Notes: generated from the sequence alone by a model not told the origin. A stretch of DNA of 64,000 nt from JBAQMG01 sp049302575 (GCA_049302575.1 JBAQMG010000029.1:5437-69436), one strand, 5' to 3'. Counted from the first letter of the stretch, positions 18,861 through 28,734 are shown. Translations and numbers: made by a program.

Positions 18861-18904
18861 CCGTTTGATGTGCTACGACATAGTCTATGCAACACATCAA
18901 ACGG
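18861..18904 (-). promoter_or_regulatory. Strong hairpin abutting the RBS of the ATPase gene
   Basis: A perfect 12-bp inverted repeat (CCGTTTGATGTG at 18861-18872 with CACATCAAACGG at 18893-18904) encloses an inner CATAG/CTATG pairing. On the minus strand its 3' arm runs straight into the GGGGG ribosome site of the ATPase gene, so folding could affect translation; it could also be part of an intergenic repeat. Confidence 0.5.
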
Positions 18905-18920
18905 AGGTCACTGTTCATTG

Positions 18921-18981
18921 GTAAATTACTATTGCGCTTACGCAAATTCCGTTAATTGCTCACCAAGCAATAGTGATTTAC
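18921..18981. repeat. Short copy of MITE-like element (GTAAATCACTAT termini)
   Basis: A 61-bp unit bounded by imperfect 15-bp inverted repeats (GTAAATTACTATTGC and GCAATAGTGATTTAC). Its inner strand-reversed sequence (TTGGTGAGCA, AATTTGCGTAAGCG) is shared with the left end of the larger element at 52079-52486. Confidence 0.6.
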
Positions 18982-18998
18982 GGGCTTTGTACGGAAAT

Positions 18999-20183
18999 TT
19001 ACTTTAGTTTAGCCTCCAAGACTTCCAGAGCCTTCTGCAATTGAGGATCAAACTTAGTATCCGTAGGGGATATTGTAGCGTCCTGACCCTTAGTCAATTC
19101 CACCATGACATCGGGTTGAATTCCTATTTTATGAATACTTAATTTGTTCGGGGTTAAATACTTAGCCGTTGTCAACTTGACACTTGTACCACTATCCAAA
19201 GGGAAAATCGTTTGTACTATACCTTTGCCAAACGTCTTAACACCTACCAAAGTCCCTGTTCCTTTATCTTTTATAGCCCCAGATACTATTTCAGCTGCTG
19301 AAGCACTTTCTTCATTAACTAAAACGACTAAAGGCATTCCTAAATAACTATCTTTAACAGCATTTTTAATTTCTGTATCCCCTTGTTTATCAACTATATA
19401 TACCACAGGCCCTGGTGAAACAAAATAACTGGCGACCTGTACTGCGGCATTTAATTCCCCACCATGGTTATAACGCAAGTCCAAAATTAGTCCTTTGTAC
19501 TTACGAATATCCATGGTCTTGAGCACTTCGGCCAGTTCAGCGCCCGTATCAGAAGAGAACTGGGAGATATCTAGATAGGCTAGATCCGAATGACCAGGCA
19601 AAGCTTTACCCTCCACCGTTGGCACAATGATATTCTCACGAGTTACGGTTACTGTTACTTCCTTCTTTAAACTCTCACGATAGAGCACGAGGGTTACCTT
19701 TGTTCCAGGATCACCCCTCATAAGAGTAACTGCTTTATCTTGATCAATCGTTGAGGTCTCCACATTATCAATCTTCTCAACGATATCACCCATTTGGATC
19801 CCTGCTTTAGCCGCCGGTGTATTTTTAATGGCCCGTAGAATCACTAACTTGGTTGGATCTTTCAAGCTCAAGACAATCCCAACCCCACCAAACTTGCCTT
19901 CTATAACCTCCATAAGTTGTTGATTTTCATGGGCATTCATATAGGCAGAATATGGATCACCCAAAGAATTGACAATTCCTTGGGTTGCCCCGTCGACAAG
20001 TTGATTTTTATCAACTTTATCTAGGTACTGACTGTTGATAAGCTGCAAAACATGAACGAAACGACTAAGATGACCCAAATTTGCAACTAGAACCCCACCG
20101 ACCGTTGCCGTAGTAAGTACACAAAAAATGAGTAGCACTATACCCACACGTTTTAGGATTCGTTTCCCATTCCACTCCTGCAA
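18999..20183 (-). CDS. S41 C-terminal processing protease (CtpA/CtpB-like)
   Basis: Protein of 394 aa: N-terminal membrane anchor (residues about 10-30), a PDZ domain (GGVGIVLS to about residue 190), then the S41 peptidase domain. The catalytic Ser is in NEESASAAE and the Lys in TFGKGIVQ. It should cleave exported proteins near their C-termini outside the cell. Start is TTG with AAGGGG about 9 nt upstream. Position after ftsX and the M23 gene matches the usual clostridial order ftsE-ftsX-envC-like-ctp. Confidence 0.93.
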   Translation of the reverse strand: MQEWNGKRILKRVGIVLLIFCVLTTATVGGVLVANLGHLSRFVHVLQLINSQYLDKVDKNQLVDGATQGIVNSLGDPYSAYMNAHENQQLMEVIEGKFGGVGIVLSLKDPTKLVILRAIKNTPAAKAGIQMGDIVEKIDNVETSTIDQDKAVTLMRGDPGTKVTLVLYRESLKKEVTVTVTRENIIVPTVEGKALPGHSDLAYLDISQFSSDTGAELAEVLKTMDIRKYKGLILDLRYNHGGELNAAVQVASYFVSPGPVVYIVDKQGDTEIKNAVKDSYLGMPLVVLVNEESASAAEIVSGAIKDKGTGTLVGVKTFGKGIVQTIFPLDSGTSVKLTTAKYLTPNKLSIHKIGIQPDVMVELTKGQDATISPTDTKFDPQLQKALEVLEAKLK

Positions 20184-20291
20184 TCTGCTAACCCCTTCCC
20201 ATCTTTGGTTCCTTCACTAGATTTACTCAAGTAAGATTATCTCCTATACCGCATCTTAAGGTACAGCCCACTGCTAGTATATGCTTGTCTT

Positions 20292-21437
20292 TCAATGATA
20301 ATACAGCAATGGATCCGTAGGGTTTCCGTTGACGCGTACTTCAAAGTGCAGATGTGGACCGGTACTAAAGCCCGTCGAACCTACATACCCTATAGTCTGA
20401 CCTTTTGTAACTTGTTGTCCTTCACTAACGGACAATTGCGACTGATGACCATAAAGTGTGGAGACTCCCCCGCCGTGGTCAACCACTATGGCATTACCAT
20501 ACCCTCCATACCATCCAGAAAAGATTACCACTCCGGCTCCAGCTACATGAATCGCTGTTCCTGTCGGAGCTGGAAGATCTATCCCAGTATGCAAACTCTT
20601 CTTCCCTGTGATCGGATGGGTGCGCCAACCGAAGGGTGAGCTGATTTCAAAATATCCAGCTACAGGCCAATTACTTATTGTACCAATGACCCCACCTGTT
20701 CTCGCAGCTTGAATTTTACGGATCTTTTCCATCAGAGCGTTAGATTCCGCTTCAAGTTTATCATTTTCATCAAAAATAGCCTGTTGGGATTTTTTATTCT
20801 GCTCCAAGGCAGCCTGCTGTCGCTGTTTTTTATTATCCAAATCAGCCTCTGCAACCGCTGCTTGGACTCGTAATTGAGCCATCCGATCACGGATCCCTTC
20901 AAGTTCTTGCTTTTTCTGAGTCATTTTTTCCTTTTGTTGTTTAATGTCCTTCAAAATATTTTGATCATTGGCAACTAATTGACTTAGATACTCCATCCGT
21001 GTAATAAAATCGCCCAAGTCAGACGATTGAAAGAGTAAGCCTAGATAACTAACTTGGCCGTCCTCATAAATTCCTTTTACCCTAAGTGCTAAGGCCCGGA
21101 GTCGGGCATCTAATTCTTTTTGATTTTGTTCAAGTTCTCGCTGAACCGCCTGAATTTGAGCCATCGTTTGAGAATACGCTACCTGCTTATCGCTAAGTGA
21201 TTTCTTGGCGATGACAATTTGATCTGATAGTTGATTAAGTTGCTTTTTAAGCGTATCCGCTGTAAACGTTAATGAATTAAGCTGTCCTTGCGATTTTATT
21301 TGTTGATTAACTATCTCCTGCTGTCTTTGCTCGGCATCTCCAATCTCATCAGCTCGTAACGGGATTACCGTTATACTCAGAAGGACTAAACTCAAAAAAC
21401 AGGCCATGCTTGACCGAAAAAAATTCCCACTAGACAA
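20292..21437 (-). CDS. EnvC/NlpD-like M23 murein hydrolase (activator)
   Basis: Protein of 381 aa with a signal peptide, long coiled coils (about residues 30-245), and a C-terminal LytM/M23 domain. Zinc-site residues are visible in HTGIDLPAP, YGHQSQL and GPHLHFEVR, so unlike E. coli EnvC it may be an active endopeptidase. It lies directly after ftsX, with which such proteins work: FtsEX recruits a coiled-coil M23 partner at the wall. TTG start with GGGGGTGA upstream. Confidence 0.9.
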   Translation of the reverse strand: MSSGNFFRSSMACFLSLVLLSITVIPLRADEIGDAEQRQQEIVNQQIKSQGQLNSLTFTADTLKKQLNQLSDQIVIAKKSLSDKQVAYSQTMAQIQAVQRELEQNQKELDARLRALALRVKGIYEDGQVSYLGLLFQSSDLGDFITRMEYLSQLVANDQNILKDIKQQKEKMTQKKQELEGIRDRMAQLRVQAAVAEADLDNKKQRQQAALEQNKKSQQAIFDENDKLEAESNALMEKIRKIQAARTGGVIGTISNWPVAGYFEISSPFGWRTHPITGKKSLHTGIDLPAPTGTAIHVAGAGVVIFSGWYGGYGNAIVVDHGGGVSTLYGHQSQLSVSEGQQVTKGQTIGYVGSTGFSTGPHLHFEVRVNGNPTDPLLYYH

Positions 21438-21450
21438 ATCGTCACCCCCT

Positions 21451-22335
21451 TTATACTCGCAAAAACTTGTGTAAGGAAATTGCGCTACCGATTGCTCCTA
21501 TCGCCATCCCAGATAGAACCAAACCACCTTGTACCTGCCAAAAAAGCAGAACATTTTGGACGATCGGTAAAAAAGTTAAGGTGCCTTGTACATACAAAGA
21601 CAACCCTTGATAGACAAAGCCAACTATAACAGCTGCCAATCCTCCTCCAATTAGTCCAAGAATTAATCCCTCAATAAAAAAAGGCCATTGGACAAAACTA
21701 TTACTGGCCCCAACTAACTTCATGATTTGAATTTCTCGTCGGCGTGAAAAAACGTTCATTTTAATATTTATAGAGATAAGCACCATTGAAGCGATCGAAA
21801 AAGCGGTAACTACGCCGATACCCACCCAACGTAACCACTGAGTAAATTTTAGTAGTTGTTCAACAAAGCCCTGTCCATAACGAACTTTATCAACTTTAAA
21901 GAGCTTCAACTGTTCAGCTAACGTTGGGACAGCTTGGGCTTCATTAACCTTAACCGTAAATTTATCCAGCAATGGATTTATTCCACCTAAATTAGTCAGT
22001 AAATTACCTTGCTCACCACCCATTGTCTTACCAATCTCAACTAAAGCCTGTTCTTTGGAAACGAGTTTAACCGAAGCCACTCCTGGTAGTTTTTCAATTT
22101 GAAGCTGCATATCTTGAAGTTGTTGAGCTGTTGTACCTTTTGGCATAAAGACAGCAATCTCTAGTTCTGATTCAAAAGTCTTAGCCAGATTAGAAGCATT
22201 AATAAGAAAAAAGACCGAAAATCCCAGAGTCACTAAAGAAACCATCACTGTGAGAATCGACGCCACGCTTAGCCATGGATTCCTTTTTACAGAATAAAAA
22301 GTTTCTCGCAAGATATACCGAAGGGAGTTAAACAT
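21451..22335 (-). CDS. ftsX: FtsX, permease-like division protein
   Basis: About 294 aa with a cytoplasmic N-terminus, four membrane segments and an extracytoplasmic loop after the first (residues about 45-160). The family start is MFNSLRYILRETF; ATG 22335 overlaps ftsE by 8 bp, and an alternative ATG at 22344 sits too close to AAGGGGG. Partner of FtsE in transmitting ATP hydrolysis to wall hydrolases. Shares an operon with ftsE and the M23 gene. Confidence 0.93.
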   Translation of the reverse strand: MFNSLRYILRETFYSVKRNPWLSVASILTVMVSLVTLGFSVFFLINASNLAKTFESELEIAVFMPKGTTAQQLQDMQLQIEKLPGVASVKLVSKEQALVEIGKTMGGEQGNLLTNLGGINPLLDKFTVKVNEAQAVPTLAEQLKLFKVDKVRYGQGFVEQLLKFTQWLRWVGIGVVTAFSIASMVLISINIKMNVFSRRREIQIMKLVGASNSFVQWPFFIEGLILGLIGGGLAAVIVGFVYQGLSLYVQGTLTFLPIVQNVLLFWQVQGGLVLSGMAIGAIGSAISLHKFLRV

Positions 22336-23014
22336 CGTATCCATAAACCCCCTTTTCTTCATCCCTAGCCACGCGTCCAGCCTCAATGGCAATAACTCTT
22401 TTTCGCATTTGATTGACAATTTCCCTAGCATGGGTCGCCATAATAACTGTCGTACCCTGTTTGTTAATGTTATGAAGCAGCTCCATAATACCCCAAGCAG
22501 TATCATGATCCAAATTTCCAGTGGGTTCATCCGCAACAAGTAGCGCCGGACTGTTAATAATTGCCCTGGCCACACATACTCGTTGCTGTTCGCCACCAGA
22601 TAACTGATGCGGAAAGGACTTTTCTCTTGCCGATAAGCCAACTAAATCTATAACCTCTCGAGAGCGCTTTTCCACTTCTCGCTTAGAAACACCGATAACC
22701 TCAAGAGCAAAAGCTACATTTTCCGAAACAGTTTTATTAGCTAAAAGTTTAAAGTCCTGAAATATAACCCCAATATTACGTCGTAGGTAAGGGACTTCTT
22801 TATCCTTCATACGTACTAGGTTTTTACTATTCAAAACTACCTGTCCCCGAGTGGGGATTTCTTCTCGATAAAGCAAACGAATAAGGGTTGATTTTCCAGC
22901 TCCACTTGGTCCTACCAAGAAGACAAATTCTCCCTTGCCAATCTTGACATTGATATCGACAAGGGCCCTGGCACCATTAGGATAAATCTTTGATACATTG
23001 GTTAACTGAATCAT
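22328..23014 (-). CDS. ftsE: FtsE, cell-division ABC ATPase
   Basis: About 228 aa. Walker A GPSGAGKST, signature LSGGEQQRV and Walker B LLVADEPTGNLD are intact. It energises FtsX. ATG 23014 is chosen with AGGGGG 6 nt upstream; a GTG directly before it (23017) is possible. Overlap with ftsX indicates coupled translation. Confidence 0.96.
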   Translation of the reverse strand: MIQLTNVSKIYPNGARALVDINVKIGKGEFVFLVGPSGAGKSTLIRLLYREEIPTRGQVVLNSKNLVRMKDKEVPYLRRNIGVIFQDFKLLANKTVSENVAFALEVIGVSKREVEKRSREVIDLVGLSAREKSFPHQLSGGEQQRVCVARAIINSPALLVADEPTGNLDHDTAWGIMELLHNINKQGTTVIMATHAREIVNQMRKRVIAIEAGRVARDEEKGVYGYDV

Positions 23015-23140
23015 CACAATCCCCCTCGATTTACGCCAAACCCCTTTTTACACTATATCTTGTTTTAGATTCGACACAGGATATGAATTTCCTGTTTATA
23101 AAACAAACATTCCTCTTGTTCACAAAATCTTAACCTCAAA

Positions 23141-23170
23141 CGAACACTATCGCCCGTAGGATGACTAAAA
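23141..23170. repeat. Dispersed intergenic repeat (GCCCGTAGGATGA type)
   Basis: The segment reading CGAACACTAT then CGCCCGTAGGATGACTAA recurs with small changes at 52321-52349, and a shorter relative (TTCGCCCGTAGGATGA) lies at 52280-52295. It occupies the gap between tkt and ftsE. Confidence 0.5.
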
Positions 23171-23187
23171 TGAATTCGTAATGCACC

Positions 23188-23217
23188 AAAAAAAGTCCCC
23201 TATTAAATAGGAGACCT
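23188..23217 (-). terminator. Intrinsic terminator after the transketolase pair
   Basis: On the minus strand GGTCTCCTATT pairs with AATAGGGGAC (one mismatch) and is followed by seven T residues. It lies 22 bp beyond the stop of the C-terminal transketolase subunit. Confidence 0.8.
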
Positions 23218-23238
23218 TCCAGTTCTCAAAAACCCCAG

Positions 23239-24180
23239 TTATTTTTTCTTAGCTATAACCTCATGCACTGCTTTGATCAGTGACGCTTTAGTTAAACCAT
23301 ACTTTTCCAAAAGTTCTAATGGTCGTCCTGATTCTCCGAAAGTATCTTTAAGTCCTACCCTGATCATAGGGGTAGGAACATTTTCTGCTAATACTTCGGC
23401 AATAGCACTCCCTAATCCCCCGATGATATTGTGTTCCTCCGCTGAAACCACTGCTTTGGTCTTTTTAGCCACTTGTACAAGCGTAGCAACGTCTAGGGGT
23501 TTAATCGAAGCAATATTAACAACACTAACACTGATTCCTGTTAGAGACAACTCCTCAGCTGCTTCTAAAGCAAGGGCTACCATTATACCAGTAGCCATAA
23601 TAGCTACATCCGTGCCTTCTCGCAGAACATTAGCCTTGCCAATTTCGAACTTATAGTCCTGACCAAAAAGCAAAGGAACCTCCAACCGACCCATGCGAAT
23701 ATAGACAGGCCCCTTATATTGAGCTGCTGCCCTAATAACTTGGCGTGTCTCCTCACCATCTGCGGGAACGAGGACTGTCATATTGGGGACTGCACGCATA
23801 ATCGCAATATCCTCTATGGCCTGATGTGATCCGCCATCTTCCCCAACAGTAATACCTGCATGTGTAGCCGCTATTTTAACATTTAATTTAGGATAGGCAA
23901 TAGAATTTCTAATTTGTTCAAACGCACGACCAGTTGCAAAAATTGCAAAGGTACTGGCAAAGGGAATCTTTCCAGCAGCAGCCAAACCCGCTGCTGTCCC
24001 CATCAGATTTTGTTCGGCAATGCCCATATTAAAAAAACGTTCTGGATAATGCTTCGCAAAATCAGCTGTCTTGGTTGATTTGGACAAATCCGCATCTAAG
24101 ACCACAATATCCAAGTTTTCTGCGCCTAAGGCCACTAGGACTTTACCATAAGCGTCGCGGGTAGCTTGTTTCTCAGCCAA
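23239..24180 (-). CDS. Transketolase, C-terminal subunit
   Basis: Protein of 313 aa containing the pyrimidine-binding and C-terminal domains of transketolase. DADLSKSTKT, the PERFFNMGIAEQNLMG block (catalytic Glu) and HAGITVGEDG are seen. Works with the N-terminal subunit to move two-carbon units between sugar phosphates. The upstream subunit's stop overlaps this start by 8 bp, implying coupled translation and a 1:1 complex. Confidence 0.94.
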   Translation of the reverse strand: MAEKQATRDAYGKVLVALGAENLDIVVLDADLSKSTKTADFAKHYPERFFNMGIAEQNLMGTAAGLAAAGKIPFASTFAIFATGRAFEQIRNSIAYPKLNVKIAATHAGITVGEDGGSHQAIEDIAIMRAVPNMTVLVPADGEETRQVIRAAAQYKGPVYIRMGRLEVPLLFGQDYKFEIGKANVLREGTDVAIMATGIMVALALEAAEELSLTGISVSVVNIASIKPLDVATLVQVAKKTKAVVSAEEHNIIGGLGSAIAEVLAENVPTPMIRVGLKDTFGESGRPLELLEKYGLTKASLIKAVHEVIAKKK

Positions 24181-25003
24181 GATTTGCCGCCTCCTCTTGT
24201 AATTCCTTCAGCGCTTGCTCAGCCTGTTCAGCGTTCGGGGCGTTGCCATGCCAAGCAGCCACATTTTCCATAAAGGATACACCTTGACCCTTGACTGTGT
24301 GAGCAATGAGCATAGTAGGTTTACCCTGAACATTTTTGGCCTCTGCAAAAGCAGCAACAAGTTTTTCGATATCATGACCGTCAACCTCCAGCACGTGCCA
24401 ACCAAAAGCCCGCCATTTATCAAACAAGGGGGCTGAAGACATCACACTATCCGTCGAACCATCAATTTGCAATCCGTTAAAGTCAAGGATAGCCACCAAG
24501 TTGTCTAATTTATAATGTGCAGCTGCCATCGCAGCCTCCCAGACCTGACCTTCGGCCATCTCACCGTCCCCTAACAAAGCATATACCCGAAAGTCTCTAC
24601 CATCAAGCTTTCCCGCCATAGCCATCCCATTAGCTGCAGAAAGCCCTTGCCCTAAGGAACCCGTAGACATATCAACACCAGGTGTTTTCCTCATATCCGG
24701 ATGGCCTTGCAACATATGACCAATTTGACGCAAACCTAGTAACTCCTCTTTAGGGAAATATCCCTTCTCAGCGAGTGTTGCATAAAGCACAGGCGCCGCG
24801 TGTCCTTTGCAAAGCACAAAACGGTCACGCTCAGGCCAATTAGGTTCTGCAGGATTAATGCGCATTTCCTGAAAATATAACGTCGTCAAAATGTCTGCTG
24901 CCGAGAGACTACCCCCAGGATGTCCGGACTTTGCCGTGAATAACATCTTAATGATATCCTGACGGATGGCATTAGCCGTTTGTTTGAGTTCACTAGTTCT
25001 CAA
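24173..25003 (-). CDS. Transketolase, N-terminal subunit
   Basis: About 276 aa with the thiamine-diphosphate domain: GHPGGSLSAADIL, then GDGEMAEGQVWEA leading to FNGLQIDG, the GDG...N cofactor motif. TTG 25003 is preferred as start because GGGGGAAG lies about 7 nt upstream and the product then begins at the usual family N-terminus. An ATG at 25033, directly on the prfB stop, is the alternative. Split transketolases are common in clostridia and archaea. Confidence 0.92.
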   Translation of the reverse strand: MRTSELKQTANAIRQDIIKMLFTAKSGHPGGSLSAADILTTLYFQEMRINPAEPNWPERDRFVLCKGHAAPVLYATLAEKGYFPKEELLGLRQIGHMLQGHPDMRKTPGVDMSTGSLGQGLSAANGMAMAGKLDGRDFRVYALLGDGEMAEGQVWEAAMAAAHYKLDNLVAILDFNGLQIDGSTDSVMSSAPLFDKWRAFGWHVLEVDGHDIEKLVAAFAEAKNVQGKPTMLIAHTVKGQGVSFMENVAAWHGNAPNAEQAEQALKELQEEAANLG

Positions 25004-25033
25004 TCGTCTTCCCCCAATCAATGCATTATGCAT

Positions 25034-26138
25034 TTATCTCGTCCCCTTCGTCGACTGTAAGTATGCCGCTACGAAAGCATCTATTTCCCCATCCATTACA
25101 GCCGAAACATTGCCAGTTTCTTCATTAGTCCGATGATCTTTAACTAAACTGTAGGGATGGAAGACATATGAACGAATTTGACTTCCCCAAGCAATTTCCT
25201 GCTGTTCTCCCCTAATTTCGCTAATTTCATCCTCTTGTTGCTTACGTTTGAGTTCCAACAATTTAGATTGTAAGACTTTCATCGAGGCAGCTTTATTCTG
25301 AGTTTGGGAACGCTCACTCTGGCACTGTACGACAATTCCAGTTGGCAAATGAGTTATCCTGACTGCAGAATCGGTCTTATTAACATGTTGCCCCCCCGCA
25401 CCCCCAGAACGATAAGTATCGACCCGCAGATCTTCTGAATCGATCACAATGGCATTATCCTCAGTTACTTCCGGAATAACATCGACAGATGCAAACGAGG
25501 TATGACGGCGGCCTGACGCATCAAAAGGAGAAATTCGCACTAAACGATGTACACCCTTTTCCGATTTAGCGTAACCATAAGCATTTACTCCGGCTAACGA
25601 AAAAGTTACGCTTTTAATTCCAGCCTCATCTCCAGGGAGAAGGTCAAGTGTCTCCACTTTATACTTATGTCTCTCTCCCCAACGCATAAACATCCTATAG
25701 AGCATTTGCACCCAGTCTTGGGCTTCAGTTCCACCAGCTCCAGCATGAAGGGTGAGAATAGCGTTATTGCGATCATAGGGTCCACTTAGTAATATCTCTA
25801 GTTCCAACTCACCAAAGCGTTCATTAAGTTGTTTAACTCCTCGTTCTATTTCTGGTTCTAACCTGATATCGTCCTCTTCCAAAGCCATTTGCCAAAGCAT
25901 TGTTTGATCCTCAATCTCTAGTTCCAAGTCTTGATATAACGTTACTCTGCCTTGCTGATAGGCTAATTCCTGCATTATCTTTTGCGCCGCTGTCGGATCG
26001 TCCCAAAAACCTGGCCGCTGCAATTCTTGATCTAAACCACTGATTGTTTCTTCACGTTGGGCAACGTCAAAGGGAAACCCTCAAATCAGCTAAACGCATT
26101 ACTAAGGCTTCAAATTCCTTTTTCCATTCTGTTAACAC
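25034..26138 (-). CDS. prfB: Peptide chain release factor 2, +1 programmed frameshift
   Basis: RF2, about 367 aa, recognises UGA/UAA stop codons. It is encoded as two segments: codons from GTG 26138 through CTT (26072-26070), then after a +1 slip the frame from 26068 to 25034. The frameshift site has AGGG upstream, CTT and an in-frame TGA followed by C. The SPF recognition tripeptide (ISPFDASG) and GGQ (GGAGGQHVNK) are intact. The start is GTG; secA ends 20 bp upstream, so the two are likely cotranscribed. Confidence 0.96.
26066..26082 (-). promoter_or_regulatory. prfB autoregulatory frameshift site
   Basis: The minus strand reads AGGGTTTCC, CTT, TGA, C. The internal SD-like AGGG and slippery CTT_T before the in-frame TGA are the hallmark of RF2 autoregulation: low RF2 leaves TGA unread and promotes the +1 shift. 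Confidence 0.95.
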
Positions 26139-26158
26139 TACCTAATCATCCTCTTCGG

Positions 26159-28666
26159 TTATTTTCTGGCACCACAGCATTTTTTATATTTTTTACCGCT
26201 TCCACAGGAACAAGGTTCATTACGTCCAACCTCTTGTTCAACATGAATCGGACGTTTTACTTGTTCCTCCTCTTCGTAACGATTCTCCATTACATGCTGT
26301 GGCTGCTCAGCTACCTGTTCTCGTACTTGAGGGGTGACTCGCATCATATAGCGGATGATATCTTCCTGAATAGAGTCAATCATATCCTGAAACATGTCGA
26401 AGCCTTCGTGCTTATATTCCACTAAAGGATCCTTTTGCCCATAAGCCCTTAACCCTATGCCTTCACGAAGCATGTCCATCGCATCAAGATGATCCATCCA
26501 CTTATTATCTACAACTTGAAGCATGACCGCCCGCTCGATCTCACGCATAAGTTCCGAGCCAAACATTTCTTCCCTTCGATTATAGAGTTCAAGTGCTTGG
26601 TCATGCAACAATTCTTGAACTTCTTCTTTAGTAAGCTTGGCTAGTTGTTCGACTGTCAATTCATGGTTGGGTAAAAGTAGATTTTCACAGTACTCTAGTA
26701 AACTCATTAAATCCCATTCCTCGGGGAACGTACTCTCACCACTAAAGGTCTCCACTGTATCCTTGGCGACTTTAGCTAACATATCCATAATATTAGAACG
26801 CAGATCCTCACCTGTAAGAACAGCCCTTCTTTGAGCATAAATGATCTCGCGCTGCTGATTCATAACATCGTCATATTCTAAAACATGTTTGCGAATATCA
26901 AAGTTACGGCCCTCCACACGCCTCTGAGCGGTCTCGATCGAACGCGAAATCATCTTCGAGGTGATCGGTATAGAATCATCCATCCCCAACCTATCCATAA
27001 TTCCCATGATGTTTTCCGAACCAAATAAACGCATTAAATCATCTTCTAAAGAAATAAAAAATTGCGTAGAACCCGGATCACCCTGCCGCCCAGCTCGACC
27101 ACGCAACTGGTTGTCAATCCGCCTGGATTCATGTCTCTCCGTCCCAATGATATGAAGACCCCCAAGTTTTGCAACATCCTCACCAAGGACAATATCAGTC
27201 CCACGACCTGCCATGTTAGTGGCGATCGTCACCATTGCCTTTTGACCGGCTCCAGAGACAATTTCCGCCTCTCTCTCATGGAATTTGGCATTAAGCACTT
27301 GATGTTGAATTCCCTGCTTTATTAACAGATTACTTAAAAGCTCAGACTTTTCAATCGAAATCGTGCCTACTAGGACAGGTCGATCTTTAGCATGCAACTC
27401 TACTATACTTTCAACAACCGCTAAAAATTTGCCTTCTTCTGACCGATAAACTACGTCAGGCATATCCTCTCTGACCATGGGCATATTCGTAGGTATTTCT
27501 AGAACATCAAGTTTGTAGATCTTTTTAAACTCCGGTTCCTCTGTCATAGCTGTACCAGTCATACCCGCAAGTTTTTCATACATCCGAAAATAGTTTTGAA
27601 AGGTGATTGTTGCTAAAGTCTGAGATTCCTTTTCTATTTTAACATTTTCTTTAGCTTCAATTGCCTGATGTAACCCCTCACTATAACGACGCCCAAACAT
27701 CAAACGACCAGTAAACTCATCAACAATTAGTACTTCTCCGTCCTTAACGACATAATCCCTGTCCCGACGGAAAAGAGCACGTGCTTTAAGTGCTTGATTA
27801 ACATGATGGGAAAGTTCTGTATGAACATCCTCATAAAGATTATCCACACCGAGCATACTTTCCACTCGACTTACACCTTGTTCTGTTAAGGTGACAACCT
27901 TATCTTTTTCATTGACACGAAAATCGTCTTCCTGCTTAAGACGCTGAATAACTTTAGATACCCTAAAGTATAGTTCTGTGGGCTTGTCCGCCTCCCCAGA
28001 AATTATTAGTGGAGTTCGAGCTTCGTCAATTAAGATAGAGTCTACTTCATCAACAATCGCATAATGCAACTCTCGTTGGACTAGACCATCCGGTCTGGTC
28101 ACCATATTATCTCTTAAATAATCAAAGCCAAATTCGTTATTAGTTCCATAAGTAATATCTGCTTCATAACTCGTCCGACGTTCCTCATAACTTATCCCGT
28201 GTACAATTAAGCCGACAGATAACCCTAAAAAACGGTGAATTTTTCCCATCCACTCACTATCTCTGCGGGCAAGGTAATCATTTACAGTAATAACATGGAC
28301 TCCGCGCCCAGTTAAAGCGTTCAAATAGGAGGGTAAGGTAGCGACCAAGGTTTTCCCTTCGCCAGTACGCATCTCTGCTATCCGTCCTTCGTGAAGGACC
28401 ATACCGCCAATAAGCTGTACATCATAATGCCTTTGCTGCAACACCCGCCAGGACGTCTCTCTGACCACTGCAAAAGCCTCAGGTAGTAAGTCTTCAAGAG
28501 TTTCGCCCTCTGCCAAGCGTTCACGAAATTCTCCAGTCTTGGCACGTAATTGTTCATCATTTAAAGCCTGAACACTTGGCTCCAAAGAGTTAATAGCTTG
28601 AACCCTTTTATGATATTTTTTGATCTCCCGGGCGTTATCATCCAGAAGATTCCGCAAAAACCCCAT
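26159..28666 (-). CDS. secA: SecA, preprotein translocase ATPase
   Basis: 835 aa, essential motor of Sec secretion. Walker A is MRTGEGKT, the DEAD-type box is VDEVDS, ATNMAGRGTDI and QLRGRAGRQGD are in the second motor domain, and the C-terminal zinc segment CSCGSGKKYKKCC is complete. ATG 28666 (MGFLRN) is chosen with AAAGGTGG 6 nt upstream; a longer frame to 28753 would start within intergenic repeats. Order hpf-secA-prfB is conserved in Firmicutes. Confidence 0.97.
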   Translation of the reverse strand: MGFLRNLLDDNAREIKKYHKRVQAINSLEPSVQALNDEQLRAKTGEFRERLAEGETLEDLLPEAFAVVRETSWRVLQQRHYDVQLIGGMVLHEGRIAEMRTGEGKTLVATLPSYLNALTGRGVHVITVNDYLARRDSEWMGKIHRFLGLSVGLIVHGISYEERRTSYEADITYGTNNEFGFDYLRDNMVTRPDGLVQRELHYAIVDEVDSILIDEARTPLIISGEADKPTELYFRVSKVIQRLKQEDDFRVNEKDKVVTLTEQGVSRVESMLGVDNLYEDVHTELSHHVNQALKARALFRRDRDYVVKDGEVLIVDEFTGRLMFGRRYSEGLHQAIEAKENVKIEKESQTLATITFQNYFRMYEKLAGMTGTAMTEEPEFKKIYKLDVLEIPTNMPMVREDMPDVVYRSEEGKFLAVVESIVELHAKDRPVLVGTISIEKSELLSNLLIKQGIQHQVLNAKFHEREAEIVSGAGQKAMVTIATNMAGRGTDIVLGEDVAKLGGLHIIGTERHESRRIDNQLRGRAGRQGDPGSTQFFISLEDDLMRLFGSENIMGIMDRLGMDDSIPITSKMISRSIETAQRRVEGRNFDIRKHVLEYDDVMNQQREIIYAQRRAVLTGEDLRSNIMDMLAKVAKDTVETFSGESTFPEEWDLMSLLEYCENLLLPNHELTVEQLAKLTKEEVQELLHDQALELYNRREEMFGSELMREIERAVMLQVVDNKWMDHLDAMDMLREGIGLRAYGQKDPLVEYKHEGFDMFQDMIDSIQEDIIRYMMRVTPQVREQVAEQPQHVMENRYEEEEQVKRPIHVEQEVGRNEPCSCGSGKKYKKCCGARK

Positions 28667-28734
28667 AATGATCCACCTTTCTCTTCCTTGGGTATCACTT
28701 AATTGTACCATTCCCATACTTAGGCTGCAAGCGA

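Noticed and set aside
22345..22641. N-terminal extension of FtsX by about 99 codons
   Set aside because: This stretch is the 3' part of ftsE read in another frame; FtsX begins normally at MFNSLRY.
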